A DNA stretch of 64,000 bases from Phylloscopus collybita. Lineage: Eukaryota; Chordata; Aves; Passeriformes; Phylloscopidae. The translations under genes were made by a program, and so were the position numbers. The notes below the pieces were generated by a model. That model was not told where the DNA came from. It saw nothing but the letters and a program-made list of their open reading frames with translations, and did not search any database. The stretch spans positions 124,001 to 188,000 of the forward strand of contig JAJNNQ010000011.1 of NCBI GenBank assembly GCA_027886175.1. The letters are read 5' to 3'. Shown one piece after another: positions 25,405-36,347 of the stretch (its first letter is position 1; every line of letters starts with the position of its first letter).

Positions 25405-25735
25405 GACACGCGACCAGAACTTCACAGAGACACGTGGTTCAAAGCGGCCCGGGGTGTTACCATGGAAACGAGAGACGCAGCGGCCCGGAAGTTATCATGG
25501 AGACGCGGGACAGAGAAGCACAGAAATTACCATAGACACGAAGGATAGAGCGGCCCGGAGCTTACCATAGAGACGCGGGCCAGAGCGGCCCGCAAAAATA
25601 CAATAGAGACGCAGGCCAGAGCGTCCCGGAAGTTAGCATAGAGATGCTGGCCAGAGCGTCCCGGAAGTTACCATCGAGATGCAGGCTGGAGAAGCCCCAA
25701 AGTTACCATGGATACGCTGTCAAGAGCGGCGTCTT
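25405..25735. repeat. 35-bp tandem array of RFX/X-box-like motifs
   Basis: A 14-base core resembling GTTACCATGGAAAC begins at 25456, 25491, 25526, 25561, 25597, 25632, 25667 and 25702: steps of 35 bp with one of 36. A weaker ninth copy is near 25420. Each core is followed by GAGACGCGGGCCAGAGCGGCCCG-like GC-rich sequence (shortened in places). The best cores (25456-25469 and 25702-25715) approach the RFX X-box consensus GTNRCC-N(0-3)-RGYAAC; the others drift. Periodicity is seen directly. Binding is inference. Confidence 0.8.
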
Positions 25736-25876
25736 TTTTTTATATTAAAAAAACAAAACTAAACAAAACTAATACTCTTTAAAATCCTTTCACTAAACAC
25801 ATAAAAGATCCTACAAAAATCTCTATTAATATAAAGTTATGCGATTAATATTTTAAAATATTACAATAGCCCAGCA
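25736..25876. other. Short AT-rich stretch between regulatory-like arrays
   Basis: A T-rich and A-rich low-complexity segment separates the 35-bp array from the CpG-rich repeats. No gene or motif is seen. Confidence 0.6.
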
Positions 25877-26500
25877 GCCATCTTGAGAGGGATGTCACAT
25901 GACTTCCGCCCTCACTCGCCGCCATCTTGGTTGTGTCTGAAGCCACTTCCGGTTGAGACGCCATCTTTTTTGTGGCACTCTTAAGGCCCCCTCCGGCTTC
26001 AAACAGAGACGCCTGACTAAATCTACTGCTTGAACCAGGCCGCGGCATAGCTGAGCCCACAGACCCTGCCCACACACCTGGAAACGCCACGGAGAATTTA
26101 ATCTGTGAAGCAGTCTGGTCGGGGTTGCGCACAGGCAGTCAGTTAGACGCCTTCGGGGTCTTTGATTTTTCTCGCCCTTTTTTCCACTCGCCGCCATCTT
26201 GGTTGTGGCTGAAGCCAGTTCTGGTCGATCCGCCATCTTTTTTGTGGCACCCTTATGGTCCCCCCGGCTCCACACAGAAGTGCCTGACTAAATCGACTGT
26301 CGGAACCCCTCGGGGGCACCGCCGAGCCTCCAGCTCGTACCCGCGCACCTGGAAACACCCCAGAAAAATCACTCTCGGCCGGTGCTGTGGTCGGGTTTTT
26401 GCGCAGGCAGCTGGCTAGATGCCACCAGGGTCCTTGCTTTTTTCCCGCCCTTTTTGCCGCCATCTTGGAAATGTCAAGCAGTGCCGGCAAGCTCACAGTC
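25877..26500. repeat. About 270-bp tandem repeat with YY1-like motifs, CpG-rich
   Basis: Two near-complete copies and the start of a third share the order GCCGCCATCTTGG, TGAAGCCA-TTC-GGT, CGCCATCTTTTTTGTGGCAC, CCTGACTAAATC, a GC-rich part, CACCTGGAAAC-CC and GCGCAGGCAG. The anchor GCCATCTTGG lies at 25921, 26193 and 26459, steps of 272 and 266. GCCATCTT, the core of the YY1 site, occurs at about 25877, 25921, 25960, 26193, 26232 and 26459. CpG density is clearly higher than in the flanks. It may derive from a promoter or LTR, but I do not recognise the source. Confidence 0.7.
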
Positions 26501-26690
26501 CGGGGCTGCCACGCGCATCGGGTTGGGCTCGGGAGAGTGCTCCAGTACCGCGCTCTGTCCACACGGTGGCAGCACTGCCCTTAAGCTCAGCCAGGGGCTG
26601 TCACACGCGTTGGGGACGGGCGCGGGAGCGCTGCAGTACCGCGCTCTGTCCACACGGTGGGAGCACTGCACCCGAGCTCAGCCCTGGGTC
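26501..26690. repeat. 91-bp tandem repeat (two copies) with CTCF-like sites
   Basis: Two adjacent copies share GTACCGCGCTCTGTCCACAC and GAGCTCAGCC-type sequence. The segments CCACACGGTGGCAGC (26559-26573) and CCACACGGTGGGAGC (26650-26664), 91 bp apart, match 13 and 12 of 15 positions of the common CTCF core CCASYAGRKGGCRSY by eye. Repetition is seen; CTCF occupancy is untested. Confidence 0.6.
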
Positions 26691-26699
26691 GGGGACAGG

Positions 26700-28060
26700 C
26701 AGAGAGCGGAGGCCAAAAAGGCGTCCAAAAATCCCCTTCCAAACATTCTCTAAATTAAATGCCACAACAGTCTCCCAGCCACAACTACGAGAACCTTGTC
26801 ACCAATGAAATTGAAATCAAAAAAGTCTTTAAGTTATATTTCCAAATTTTTAATCTTTTTTTTATTTTTATATTGCTATTTATAACTTATCTTTTATATT
26901 CCTATCTATATTATATCTCATATAATATATGCAACATGTAATATGATATATTGTCTTTATATTATTGATATTTTTTGTTTTATATTTCTATTTTTATTAT
27001 TTATATTGTTCTATTTCTGTATTTTTTTTAAAATTCGTGTTCATGTTTTAACCAATTTTTTAAATATGAATTCATTAACCTAACACAGCAGAAGGACAAT
27101 TAATTACAATTAAATTAGCCTGGTTTTCCAAGGGTAAAGATTTCATTTTTATTAAAATAATATTGGCATATTTTCTCTTTTTGTGGTTTTTTCGGGAGGT
27201 GGGCTGTTTTTCGGGGGGTTTGTTTTGTGGTGTTTTTGTTTGCTTTGGTTTGGATTTCTCTGTTAGTAAACCATGAGGTTCTGAGAGTTACAACATAAAA
27301 TGCCTACTTGTTTTTATTGCTGTCTCTGAAATACACCTCGACACCAAGTTACTGCTGGTGATGCTGTACATGGGTAGAATGAGACCTGTTGTTGGGGGTT
27401 CCAAGGAAAAACATGGCACCGCCCGCGTTCAGGATTTTTAATGGAGCAGAAAACGCAGAGGTTTTGCTGACTGCACTCTCAACCCGATCCAGACGTCCAG
27501 TGGCCATGGGTGTCGTTCTTCAGCTCCTTTCTTGCCAACAGCCAAACTTCCAGACACTCCGGGCAAGAAGGAGTAATGGGGAAAAAAAGTAAAGGAACAA
27601 AGGAATCATGAAAAAAATAAAATAAAAATATATAACAAAAAAGAGAAATAAAATTAAAATTTAAAAATTAATTTGAAAGTAAAATTTTAGTATAAAATTT
27701 CGCAATTAAATTTTTTTAGTAAAACTATAAAAAGAAAAATAAGATAGAAAAGAAAAACAATAAAAAACTAAAAGCAAATAAAAAACCAAATAATATAAAA
27801 AAATTTAAAGAAATAAAAAACAAGAAAGTACAAAAGGAATTAAAAAAAAACAAAACAAAAAACTAAAATAAAAACAAAATTTGGGGGAATAAATTATAAA
27901 AACATTTAAAAAATACAGAACAAGAAATAAAATAACATGAAGCAATAAAACACAATAAAATCAAAATATAGCATTAAAAAAACCCCAAATCAAAAAGCAA
28001 TAAATAAAAAAATAAAACAAACAATACCTAGAATAAAAGACAAAATTAAATAAATGCAGC
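26700..28060. other. AT-rich low-complexity DNA, no gene seen
   Basis: The first part (to about 27060) is T-rich with many TATATT-like steps. About 27600-28060 is A-rich with AAAATAAAA-type runs. Between them, about 27300-27600 is more complex but I recognise no family or exon. Open frames here are short and compositionally ordinary. Confidence 0.6.
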
Positions 28061-30320
28061 TCTCCCCTCGTGCCACTGCCTAACACAGCTCCGGGAATAT
28101 CTGGATTCTGCAGGGGCAGGGAAAGCTTACTTTGGATGAACATCCAAATGTGCCAAGCCAGGAAAGACCCACCCCATTGTGTCCAAGGAACAGCAATTAG
28201 GCCATTTAGTATTAATTGGATTTTAATGGGATAGTTAAAAATGCAGTACATATAACTTTACAGAGAGATGAATTATGGTAAATAAACACTTCGCAAGTTG
28301 GCTGGTGCTGAACAATTGGGATTTACCAACAGGAATTTGGTAAATGTCCTTGAAATGTGCCCTACGATGAGGCAAAACTCCAACTAGGATGGAAAACTGG
28401 CATTTGCAATAAATACTCCCTTACTAAAATCAAAAAGAGGAAAAACATCAAAGGAAAGGAAGGAAAAATATCTAAATCTCATCCTGCCTGGAAGACAAGC
28501 TCAGGCATTTCTAACACTGAAAACTTTGGAAACAGTTAGCAGTTTCATGGTGGAAGTTCGTGGAATGCTGACATAAAATCTTCTTCCTCTGCTCAGATTT
28601 TAAAGGGAAGTGAGAACTAAACATCTCAAGTGACTCCTATCCAACAATCATCTGTATTCTGTGGGAGTAACATTGCAAAGAAACTCCAGGCGTACTTGTA
28701 TCTGACATCTGAAGCTCTTAGCAGAGCTGGGAAGTTTCAATAGAAGAAAAGAGCCACCACAATTGCTGGAATAACAAAATTCAACTTGGCAAACGTCAGG
28801 AACTTTATTTACAAATCCATGGAGGAGGAGGAGGAGGAGGAGGATGACACCAGGAACACACTCCAGCTGAAAGCAACGATTTATTTGGAAAAGGCGGGAA
28901 ATCCAACTGACAGCCTCTGGTCATGGCCAAGCAATTCTCCAGGAGTCGGAGACAAAAGTGGGAACCTTGGACTGGGACAAGGCCTTCCACTGGCCTGGCT
29001 TCCTTGGCTCTCTCCTTTTTTGCCAACTACCTGAAGAGGAAAAAAAACCAGGAATACAGTTCCAAACCTGGGCAGGACATCCTTGGCTCAAGCAGACTGA
29101 AGCGCAACTCCCAGGGAGCGAGGCCAGGCTGTGCGCCGGGGAGCTCCGGGAATCTGGGATTGCCCATGGCATTCAAGGGCTGGAAAAGCACAGCCAGCTG
29201 CTGGCTTTAGTGCCGGGACACAGCAAGGCCTGGCCCCAGGGGCAGCAGTTGGAGCTGGGCCTGCAGGAGAACGCCCCAAACCCAGTTTAAACATCCAGCA
29301 GGACACCCAGCACGCTCCAGGATGAAGTCAGGTGGGAGAAACCCCCCGGATGCTCCCCGTTCCTCGCCGCTGGCAGCTTTGCCAGGGCCTCCCTCAAAAT
29401 TCCTACCTCACCGTGCAGCTCCTACAAAACAGGAGAGCCTATGGAAACCATCCAGAAATGCACGGATCTCCAGTTCTTAAGAGCCAAAGCGGCAGCAAAA
29501 GGTGTCCCAACTGTCCTGCAAACCAGCAGGTCTGAGGAGATGCAGGGCTCTGTTCCACAGGGGACACAAGTGCCCCTCAGCCAGCCAAGATTCTCTCGGG
29601 CTCTTCCCTCTGCTCCCTGCGGACACGAGCAGCAGTTTTTCCCTAGGGTTCCCCTTTCCATCAAGGCAATGACTTCTGTTCTTCTCCGACTCCATGTTCA
29701 GGAAGGAAAAAAGGAATATTAGCATTACACAGACTGTCCAGAAGGGTGTGACTGAGGCAGGATCAGCTCCCAGTCCACTGCTGCTTCTGGATTTCTGGGC
29801 AGTTCCTTCCCATCCTGCCCTTCCCAGCACCATTCCCTGGGTGCCATATCCAAAGACACCTTCTCCATGCAGCTTAAAAAGCCACAGAAACCCAAAGAAA
29901 GAAGATCAAAAATCAATTCACATGTTTCTAGTCTGGGGAGAATGAGGGAGGTCTAAAATCTGTATTTATTTTAGAACAGTAGAGCCAATTTTAAGGACCT
30001 TGAGTATCAGTGAAGGGCAGCAAAAGCTGATAAACTCCTTTATTAAGTTAGTAGGAGCAGAAAAACAAAGTTTTAAGATCAAGTTTTGCTGCTAAAAATT
30101 AAGGAGGTGCCATGTTGGTGTTAGTGCTTTTAACCTTCTGACATTAGAGGGTATTTGTACCATAAATGCCTGAAGTGTCCTAAAATGATATCTATCTCTA
30201 TCATTCTCCCCGAAATTATCTATCTCTCAACCATATTATCAAACACAAACAAACAAACAAAATCATTCATGTTCCTGCAAACGTCTGAATGCCACACAGG
30301 AGAACGTGCATTTTCATTTT
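28061..30320. other. Apparently single-copy non-coding DNA
   Basis: This stretch has the complexity of unique avian sequence, with no tandem structure apart from the GGA run at 28821. The short open frames on both strands have no recognisable domain. TTTATT (AATAAA on minus) occurs at 28804, 28880, 29965 and 30039, so part could be 3' untranslated region of a minus-strand transcript such as BMP3, but no boundary can be placed. Confidence 0.5.
28821..28843. repeat. (GGA)n microsatellite
   Basis: Seven uninterrupted GGA/GAG triplets in otherwise unique DNA. Confidence 0.9.
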
Positions 30321-30328
30321 GAAGTAAT

Positions 30329-30492
30329 TTTATTTTACATTTCTCCAGAGTTCCGAGCAGAGCGTCTGTATTACTGAAGGAAAACAATACAGATCAGAGA
30401 AGCTTATCAATCAGCAGTACGACGTCCCTTTCACACAGTGGGTGCACCTGTCCTCTGGATCTCCCCTACAGTCCTGGCAGTCCATCTTTGCC
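30329..30492 (-). other. Candidate terminal exon with short Cys-rich end and nearby poly(A) signal
   Basis: On the minus strand a pyrimidine-rich tract ending TTTTCTCTGTCAG (AG at 30494-30493) looks like a splice acceptor. One frame after it reads about 27 codons, with the Cys-rich pieces MDCQDCRGDPEDRC and THCVKGTSYC, to a TGA at 30411-30413. AATAAA lies at 30329-30334, about 80 bases past the stop. That combination is typical of a last coding exon, but the frame is short, I recognise no family, and BMP3 lies just upstream on the same strand. It could equally be chance sequence inside the BMP3 3' untranslated region. Confidence 0.22.
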
Positions 30493-30769
30493 CTGACAGA
30501 GAAAACTGCATGGTTTAAAGGGTGCTGAGATAAAGAAGGATACATTAGGAGGGCCATGGATATAAAATAAATGAAAAGCATCTGTAAGAGTTTCTTTCCG
30601 TATACAAAATAACTTTTCTTTTGGGGTTGATTTTCATTTTTTTAAATTGACAGTCTGTACACAGATAAACCTTTCACCAGAAATCATTTAAAAATGCTGG
30701 TGTCACAAGGAAAAAGGAGCCACTAAACAACCCATCCTGCAAACTCATAAGCCTCTCCTCGGCTGCGGG

Positions 30770-31115
30770 TGTCTATCTTTGGGACCAGCCCTGCCCTGGG
30801 AGTGACACTGCTGCTGATGAGTTCAGGGCCCCCAGAGCACGGAAGAACAGATCACCACTTTGCCAGCTAAACCAGTGCACCGAGCGCCCCATCCAGTCCT
30901 TTCCTGAACAGCTCCACTGAGGGTGACTCCACCACTTCCCTGGGCAGCCCTTACCACTGCCTGACCATCCTTTCCATGAAAAAATTCTTCCTAATGTCCA
31001 GCCTGAACCTCCCCCGGTGCAGCTTGAGGCTATGACCTCTCGTCCTGTTGCTTGGTACCTGGGGAAGAGGCCACTCCACAATCTGGTTACAGTGTCCTTG
31101 CAGGGAGACAACCCG
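30770..31115 (-). mobile_element. CR1-type LINE fragment (3' part)
   Basis: The minus strand has the characteristic CR1 3'-region order: GAGGTTCAGGCTGGACATTA, GGAAGAATTTTTTCATGGAA, GGCTGCCCAGGGAAGTGGTG, GAGTCACC and GGAAAGGACTGGA, preceded by GACGAGAGGTCATAGCCTCA. No (ATTCTATG)n tail is seen at the low-coordinate end, so it is truncated or diverged there. It encodes nothing intact. CR1 is the dominant LINE of birds and supports an avian source. Confidence 0.8.
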
Positions 31116-31925
31116 CAGATTATTTGCAAATATGTTCTAGAACACGTGGAGAACAAGTCATTCGGGCACTGCACTGAGCGTGATATTTTCATACCCCTGG
31201 CCGGCTGAGTTTCCATAGCACAAGTCAGTGATGCACTCAGTAGTCCTGTTTGCAGCTCTTCTGCCCAGGGCTGCCAGGCTCCAAAGAGCTGAATTACAGA
31301 GTACATGTCAGTGGAACTCGCACACAAGGTGAGTAACCTTGTACCAAGGAGATGCATGGTCAGGTAGGGTCATCTATAGCTTTTAGGATGTCAGATTTGT
31401 TTTGCCACCTTGCTGTACTACTCTAAAACCTAAGGCAAGAAACTTTGTTTTAAAATGAAGACTATTGCATTTCTAGTGTTCCCTCGCCATTAGTCACCAT
31501 TAGAACAGAGATAGGAATTACCAGCTTGTGCTGCTTCCAAAATCTTGTACAAAAATAGATCACTATGTCCTTTGCGCAGTCTCAAAAATCTCCAGACTCT
31601 TCTTTCACCTCTCGCTTCCAACAGGTACGGTCAGGTCCCATTCCTGGCCTTGTGTTTCGGTCAAAACCACAGACAAATTAAGTTTGTATTCACTTTCCTT
31701 GGAATGGCTACTTGGAATCCGTTCTGTTCCCATTCTCATTGATTGCATTTCTTTACATTTCCTTTTTTTTTTGTCCAAAGGAAATGCATTGGCAGTGCAA
31801 ACACAAAGTAGGTACAATGAGACTCCTGCCCACTTCCCCTCCCCAACGAGCAGGGGAGTGGCAACACTCAGCACCCAGGCTTATTGCCAAATCACCCCAG
31901 CATTGCCAAAAGGCCTCCCAAGGCA

Positions 31926-32117
31926 TTACTTGCATGCACAGGACTCCACTGTCATGTTGGGGTACACCTTCAGCACCACGTTTTTGTTTTCATCAAAGAA
32001 TAAGATACTAAGAGAAGACATCTTGTCAGGCCCACAGCAAGGCTCGGGAATGCCAGGGACGACTCCAACAGCTCTCACACTGCTCTGGATGGTGGCGTGG
32101 TTGGATGGCTTCATGGC
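31926..32117 (-). CDS. BMP3: BMP3 terminal coding exon (partial gene)
   Basis: Minus-strand exon of 63 codons plus TAA at 31926-31928. It starts after the splice acceptor CTTTCTCTTTCAG (AG at 32119-32118) and opens [18 protein letters not shown]. It encodes the last part of a TGF-beta superfamily growth-factor domain: [10 protein letters not shown] with the adjacent cysteine pair, [20 protein letters not shown] and the closing [12 protein letters not shown] with the CxC pair of the cystine knot. From knowledge of the family, [15 protein letters not shown] and [10 protein letters not shown] are BMP3 rather than GDF10. Small differences from the usual sequence, such as Gly after the CC pair where Val is usual and a Lys C-terminus, may be lineage variation or decay. 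There is no stop or frameshift inside. No earlier exon is in the window: 750 bp upstream the sequence becomes minisatellite. It may be the true gene end or a stranded copy. Confidence 0.88.
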   Translation of the reverse strand, partial: AMKPSNHATIQSSVRAVGVVPGIPEPCCGPDKMSSLSILFFDENKNVVLKVYPNMTVESCACK

Positions 32118-32873
32118 CTGAAAGAGAAAGACGTGGTAGTTACCACACCCACGCTGCCATGGATTTACGTACTCTACAATGACATTGCTTTGTTGAAGGG
32201 CCCTGTCGAGACCCCTCAGCTGAAACATCTGTAGCCAGTGGCACTGCTGAGGAACTGAGCCTCCAAGACAGCTGTACCTCATACTAAAGTAACATTTTCC
32301 TCCAGAGAAGAAGCTTCAAAGGTTTCCTAAAAAGCTAAAACTTCAAAGTTTCCTAAATTTATGAAAAGGGACACACTTGGGTTTGCTCTAGCAGATCTGA
32401 AAGCAGATCTGCCTGGTGAAGTAATTGCTTGGTCTCAAAACCAGAAACTATTAAGGTGCTCATAGAAACAAAAAACCAACACAGAAAAGAAAACCAAGTT
32501 TTACTCCGAACCCTAAAATGCTTCCCTGTATAAGAGATAGGTGAGCATGAAAAATGCATAAGACAAAGCTTTTAGCCAGGGACTTTTGGCTCGGTTTTTA
32601 GAGTTGTTCTTACACACACTCTGGGAATCAAAACAGTTCAGTGTGTACCCCAACACATGTCGCTGGGAAATACACAGAACAAGGTCATTTTGGCCAAATG
32701 TTCAAGTTGCAGTTTTGCTGCAATGACAGATGATTTGTTTCCAGGGAAAAAAGTCAGTCTCAAGGGTTAGATATGGACCTGGAAAAAGCACAGGAATAAC
32801 TGAGAATTCCAGCTCTTAGTATCATTTGCACAGCACGTTAGTACATGAAGTTCAAAGTCTGCATCTAAGCTGA
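32118..32873 (-). other. Intron-like sequence upstream of the BMP3 exon
   Basis: Complex single-copy DNA between the splice acceptor and the first minisatellite unit. No further coding exon is seen. It probably is the 3' end of the last BMP3 intron, cut off by or running into the minisatellite. Confidence 0.55.
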
Positions 32874-35800
32874 TGGCTTTAGAGGGGACATTGGGGGCTC
32901 CATAGGGGACATTGAGGGCTTTGGAAAAGACATTGGGAGCTCCATAGGGGACATTGGGGGCTATGGAGGGGACATTGGGGGCTCCAGAGGGGACATTGAG
33001 GGCTATGGAATGGACATTGGAGGCTACAGAGGGGACATTGGAGGCTCCATAGGGGACATTGAGGGCTATGGAGGGGACATGGTGGGCTATGGAGCGGACA
33101 TTGGGGGCTCCAGAGGGGACACTGGGGGCTATGGGGGGGACATTGAGGGCTATGGAGGGGTTATTGGGGTCTATGGAGGGGACATTGGGGGCTCCAGAGG
33201 GGACATTGGGGGTTATGGAGGGGACACTAAGGGCTCTGGAGGGGACACTGGGGTCTATGGAGGGGACATTGGAACCTCCATAGGGGACATTGAGGCGTCC
33301 ATATGGGACATTGAGGGCTATGGAGGACACATTGGGGACTATGGAGTTGACACTTGGGGTTACAGAGGGGACATTGAGGGCTCCAGAGGGGACATTGAGG
33401 GCTATGGAATCACACTGGCGGCTCCAGAGGGGACATTGAGGGCTAGGGAGAGGACATAGGGAGCTATGGAGGGGACATTGGGGGCTCCATAGGGGACATT
33501 GAGGGCTCCATACGGGACATTGAGGGCTATGGAGGGTACTTTGGGGGCTACAAAGGGGACATTGGGGACTCCATAGGGCACATTGAGGGCTATGGAGGGG
33601 ACACTGAGGGCTATGGAGGAGACATTGGGGGCTATGGAGGGGACATTGGGGGCTCCTGAGGGGACATTAGGGGCTATGGAGGGGACACTGCAGGCTATGG
33701 AGTGGTCATTGGGGGCTAAGGAGGTGACACTGGGGGCTACAGAGGGGTCATTGAGGGCTATGGAGGGGACATTGGGTGCTCGTGAGGGGACATTGGGGGC
33801 TAGAGAGGGGACATTTGGGGCTCCATAGGGGACATTGAGGGCTCCAGAGAGGACATTGAGGGCTACAGATGGGATATTTGGGGCTCTATAGGGGACATTA
33901 AGGGCTATGGAGGTGACACTGGGGGCTACAGAGGGGACATTGAGGGCTCCAGAGGGGACATTGATGGCTATGGAGGGGACATTGGGGGCTCCAGCGGGGA
34001 CATTGGGGGCTATGGAGGGTACGTTGGGGGCTACAAAGGGGACATTGGGCGCTACATAGGGGACATTGGGGGCTCCTTAGGGGACATTGAGGGCTATGGA
34101 GGGGACATTGAGGGCTCTGGAAGGTACTTTGGGGGCTACAAAGGGGACATTCGGGCCTCCATAAGGGACATTGAGGTCTATGGAGGGGACATTGAGGGCT
34201 CCAGAGGGGACATTGGGGGCTCAAGAGGGGACACTGGGGGCTATGGAGGGTATTTTGGGGGCCATGAGGGGACATTGGGGGCTACGGGGGGGACACTGGG
34301 GGATCCAGAGGGGACATTGATGGCTCCATAGGGGACATTGAAGGCCATGGAGGGGATATTGAGGGCTCCAGAGGGGACATTGAGGGCTATGGAGGGGACA
34401 TTGAGGGCTCCAGAGAGGCCATTGGGCGCTATGGAGGGGATATTGGGGGCTATGGAGGGGACATTGGGGGCTCCAGAGGGGACATTGGGATCTATGGAGG
34501 GGACATTGGGGGCTCCATAGGGGACATTGAGGGCTGCAGACGGGACATTGAGGGCTATGGAGGGGACATTGGGGGCACCATAGGGGACATTGAGGGCTCT
34601 AGAGGGGACATTGGGGGCTATGGAGGGGACATTGGGGGCTCCATAGGGGACATTGAGGCCTATGGAGGGGACATTGAGGGCTATGGAGGAGACATTGGGG
34701 GCTATGGAGGGGACATTGGGGGCTCCTGAGGGGACATTAGGGGCTATGGAGGGGACACTGCAGGCTATGGAGTGGTCATTGGGGGCTAAGGAGGTGACAC
34801 TGGGGGCTACAGAGGGGACATTGAGGGGTATGGAGGGGACATTGGGTGCTCGTGAGGGGACATTGGGGGCTAGAGACGGGACATTGGTGGCTCCATAGGG
34901 GACATTGGGGGCTCCAGAAGGGACATTGAGAGCTACAGACGGGACATTTGGGGCTCTGTAGGGGACATTAAGGGCTATGGAGGTGACACTGGGGGCTACA
35001 GTGGGGACATTGGAGGCTCTATAGGGGATATTGAGGGCTTTGCAGGGGACATTGAGGGCTCCAGAGGGGATATTGATGGCTATGGAGGGGACATTGGGGG
35101 CTCCTTAAGGGACATTGAGGGCTATGGAGGGGACATTGAGGGCTATGGAAGGTACTTTGGGGCCTACAAAGGGGACATTCGAGCCTCCATAGGGGACATC
35201 GAGGTCTATGGAGGGGACATTGAGGGCTCCAGAGGAGACATTGAGGGCTATGGAGGGGACATTGAGGGCTCCAGAGGGGACATTGAGGGCTATGAAGGGT
35301 AATTTGGAGGCCATGAGGGGACATTGGGGGCTACGGAGGGGACATTTGGGGAACCAGAGGGGACATTGAGGGCTCCATAGGGGACATTGAAGGCTATGGA
35401 GGGGATATTGAGGGCACCAGAGGGGATGTTGACGGCTATGGAGGGGACATTGGGGGCTCAAGAGGGGATATTTGGGATCCATAGGGGACATTGAAGGCTA
35501 TGGAGGGGACATTGAAGGCTCCAGAGGGGCCATTGAGAGCAATGGAGGGGATATTGGGGGCTCAGTAGGGGACATTTAGGGCGATGGAGGCGACATTGAG
35601 GGCTATGTAGGGGACATTGGGGGCTACGGAGAGGACATTGGGGGATCCAGAGGGGACATTGAGGGCTAGGGAGAAGACATAGGGGGCTATGGAGGGGACA
35701 TTGGGGGCTCCATAGTGGACATTGGGGGCTCCAGAGGGGACATTGAGGGCTATGGAGGGGACATTGTGGGCTACAGAGGGGACATTGGGGGCTCCAGAGG

Positions 35801-36341
35801 GGATGTTGGGGGCTTTGGAGAGGACACTGAGGGCTTTGAAGAGGTCATTGAGAGCTATGGAGCGGACATTGAGGGCTGTGGAGGGGACATTGGGGGATCC
35901 TGAGGGGACATTGGGTTCTCAAGAAGGGACATTGGGGGCTCCATAGGGGACATATAGGTCTCCAGAGGGGACATTGAGGGCTATTAAGGGGACCTTGGGT
36001 GCTCAGGAGGGGACATTGGGGGCTCCATAGTGGAAATTGCGGGCTCTAGAGGGGACATTGAGGGCTCCAGAGGGAACATTGGGGGCTCCATAGGGGACAT
36101 TGAGAGCTATGGAGGTGACACAGGGGGCTACAGAGGGGATATTGAGGGCTATGGAGGGGACATTGGGTGCTCAAGAGGGGATATTGGGGGCTCCAGAGTG
36201 GACATTGAGGGCTCTGTAGGGTACAATGAGGGCTCCAGAGTGGACATTGAAGGCTCCAGAGGGGACATTGGGGACTAGGGAGGGGACATTGGGGGCTCCA
36301 TAGGGGACATTGAGGACTAGGGAGGGGACATTGGGGGCTAT
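32874..36341. repeat. 21-bp minisatellite, right arm inner block (G-rich on plus strand)
   Basis: This is the reverse complement of the left-arm unit (GGGGACATTGGGGGCTATGGA and variants). From about 34996 outward it mirrors the left arm at a coordinate sum near 60333-60398. The 2.1 kb from 32874 to about 34995 has no left-arm partner. Within that part and its neighbour, 33583-33828 and 34653-34898 are near-copies at an offset of 1070, about 51 units, suggesting local expansion on this side only. Confidence 0.92.
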
Positions 36342-36347
36342 GGAGGG
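36342..36347. repeat. Target-site duplication GGAGGG, one side of ERV-B
   Basis: GGAGGG abuts the LTR terminus TGTCGCC and recurs at 41721-41726 after the other LTR. The left arm has this target once (reverse complement at 23986-23991). Confidence 0.9.

Noticed and set aside
26125..26808. Overlapping 100-139 codon frames in the CpG-rich block
   Set aside because: High GC lowers stop frequency, the frames overlap on both strands and follow tandem repeats; no domain is visible.
30773..31357. 194-codon minus-strand frame as a gene
   Set aside because: Its sequence is mostly CR1 LINE 3'-region nucleotide sequence, which is not protein-coding in the expected frame.
31926..32282. BMP3 frame extended upstream of the exon to about 118 codons
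   Set aside because: The frame passes through a good splice acceptor at 32118, and the upstream part has no resemblance to the growth-factor domain, so it is intron read-through.
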